Below are positions 4,187 to 5,292 of a stretch of DNA of 5,292 bases, piece by piece. The position numbers were made by a program, and so were the translations under genes. The notes below the pieces were generated by a model, which ran no database searches, had not been told where the DNA came from, and worked only from the letters and a program-made list of their open reading frames with translations. Source of the DNA: Chthoniobacterales bacterium (GTDB lineage: Bacteria > Verrucomicrobiota > Verrucomicrobiia > Chthoniobacterales > UBA10450). Each line of letters starts with the position of its first letter. Position 1 is the stretch's first letter. The stretch spans positions 1-5,292 of the forward strand of contig JACCXL010000098.1 in assembly GCA_013697015.1 (NCBI GenBank), given 5' to 3'.

Positions 4187-5292
4187 GTTTTACGTATTGC
4201 AATTAAGGTGATGTCGTCGTTCTGCGGATGCGAGCCCACGAAGTTCCGCAGGTCATCGATCAGTCGTGCGATGATTGCGGCCGCCCCGCTAGCCGCGCTG
4301 GCGCGGATCGACTGAGTTGTGCGCTCCAAGCCGAACTCATCGCCGTTTGTATCGAGCGCCTCCGTTACGCCATCCGTGTAGAGGATCAGGCAGTCGTCGC
4401 GCTCCAGCCGGACTTCGAAGTCGGCCGTAATCCTATCGAACACGCTTCCGCTGTCAATTCCGAGGACGAGTCCAGGCGGCTTCACCGAGGTCACCGTCTG
4501 GTCCGATTGGCGAAATAAAAGTGGAGCATCATGGCCCGCACGCGCCAAGAGCACGCCATCGCGCGCATGATCGAGGATAACGTAGGCCATGCTGATGAAC
4601 ATGTCCTCCTTGATGTCCGGATAAAGCTGACGATTGACTTTGCGCAGCACGTCAGCCGGTGAAGCATTCTCCGTCGCCTGACTCCGCAGAACGCTGCGGC
4701 AGATCGCCATGATGAGCGAGGCGGGCACGCCTTTGCCCGAGACGTCGGCGATCGCGACCCCGAGCCGTTCGGCATCGACGGTGATGTAATCGATGTAATC
4801 GCCGCTCACCTGGCTGGCCGGAATGTTGATCCCGCTGATCTCGAATCCGTTGATGATGGGAGCCTCCGCTGGGAGCAGGATCCTCTGGATGTCACGCGCG
4901 ATCTGGAGGTCGTGGTCGAGGCGCTTTTTCTCGTTCGCTTCGGAGTAAATGATCGCGTTGTAAAGCGCAAAAGCGGACTGCTCGGCGATCGATTTGAAGA
5001 CGACAAAATCGCTCTGCGTAAAAGGCGGGGTCATCGGTCCGTTGCCGAGCGCGAGCACGCCCATGTTTTGTTTTCCGTAGAGGAGCGGCGTGACCATGAC
5101 GGAGGCGGTGCCGAGGGTGGTTTCACGCAGCTTTGCCAATTCCGGCGCATCGGCGAGATCCGTCAACAGCGCTGGCGTCCGGTTTTGCCAAGCTCGACCG
5201 ACAATGCCCTCGCCCGGCGCGATCGTGTGCAGGCGCAGGTAACTCTCGAGGGCGATTGGCGTCGTCGCTGCCTGCTGCAAAACATGTGGAGG
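4183..5292 (-). CDS. GAF-PP2C (SpoIIE/RsbU-type) serine/threonine phosphatase, 5' end outside window
   Basis: This is a metal-dependent PP2C-family phosphatase of the SpoIIE/RsbU class, which typically dephosphorylates anti-sigma-factor antagonists in partner-switching stress signalling. Numbering from a TTG at 5280: residues 1-110 are the later part of a GAF sensor domain (APGEGIVGRAW, LGTASVMVTPLLYGKQNMGVLALGN, FTQSDFVVFKSIAEQSAFAL). A helical linker follows (about 114-138, ending ARDIQRILLP). The phosphatase core has SGDYIDY (159-165), IADVSGKGVPASLIMA (177-192), AGHDAPLL (248-255), PPGLVLGI (268-275), LYTDGVTEA (300-308) and QNDDITLIAIR (353-363). The aspartates that bind metal appear intact, so it is probably active. 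The frame stays open to the right edge and the early GAF strands are missing, so the TTG is unlikely to be the true start. No transmembrane segment is seen in the visible part. Ligand and target are unknown. Confidence 0.9.
   Translation of the reverse strand, partial: PPHVLQQAATTPIALESYLRLHTIAPGEGIVGRAWQNRTPALLTDLADAPELAKLRETTLGTASVMVTPLLYGKQNMGVLALGNGPMTPPFTQSDFVVFKSIAEQSAFALYNAIIYSEANEKKRLDHDLQIARDIQRILLPAEAPIINGFEISGINIPASQVSGDYIDYITVDAERLGVAIADVSGKGVPASLIMAICRSVLRSQATENASPADVLRKVNRQLYPDIKEDMFISMAYVILDHARDGVLLARAGHDAPLLFRQSDQTVTSVKPPGLVLGIDSGSVFDRITADFEVRLERDDCLILYTDGVTEALDTNGDEFGLERTTQSIRASAASGAAAIIARLIDDLRNFVGSHPQNDDITLIAIRKT

Noticed and set aside
3755..4315. 186-codon plus-strand frame opposite grpE
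   Set aside because: It spans the grpE start and phosphatase end on the opposite strand and has no family features.

Overview
The window is ordinary bacterial chromosome of moderately high GC, with two converging gene groups. The organism cannot be named with certainty. The style of the YraN protein (Arg-rich N-terminus, Pro-Tyr-rich C-terminus), the intergenic repeat families and the gene order suggest a Verrucomicrobiota-type soil bacterium (Spartobacteria/Chthoniobacterales-like). That is inference from recalled family resemblance, not a search.

Left part, plus strand: rnhB (ribonuclease HII, 82-708) overlaps yraN (UPF0102 nuclease-fold protein, 632-1084) by 77 bases. Just upstream of rnhB lies a short array of AATCTGTG-like units. 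A 325-base convergent gap (1085-1409) holds two small hairpins and what looks like a broken or non-canonical small lipoprotein gene (about 1228-1382).

Right part, minus strand, in order of transcription: a GAF plus PP2C/SpoIIE-type serine/threonine phosphatase, cut by the right edge (4183-5292); grpE (3635-4186), whose ATG overlaps the phosphatase stop as ATGA; dnaJ (2451-3611), 23 bases later; a 291-base gap full of repeats; and rsmE (16S rRNA m3U1498 methyltransferase, 1410-2159). There is no dnaK or hrcA between grpE and dnaJ, and no CIRCE operator is visible.

The chaperone genes supply DnaK's nucleotide-exchange factor and J-protein co-chaperone. The phosphatase is of the class that feeds partner-switching (anti-sigma/anti-anti-sigma) stress pathways, so its translational coupling to grpE is the most interesting functional link. 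The other notable signal is non-coding: a motif recurring every 9-10 bp (AATCTGYG and variants) in three blocks on both strands, plus a separate 18-bp-arm inverted repeat enclosing a CAG tract. I see no wholly novel system such as CRISPR, a phage defence island or a mobile element with a transposase.
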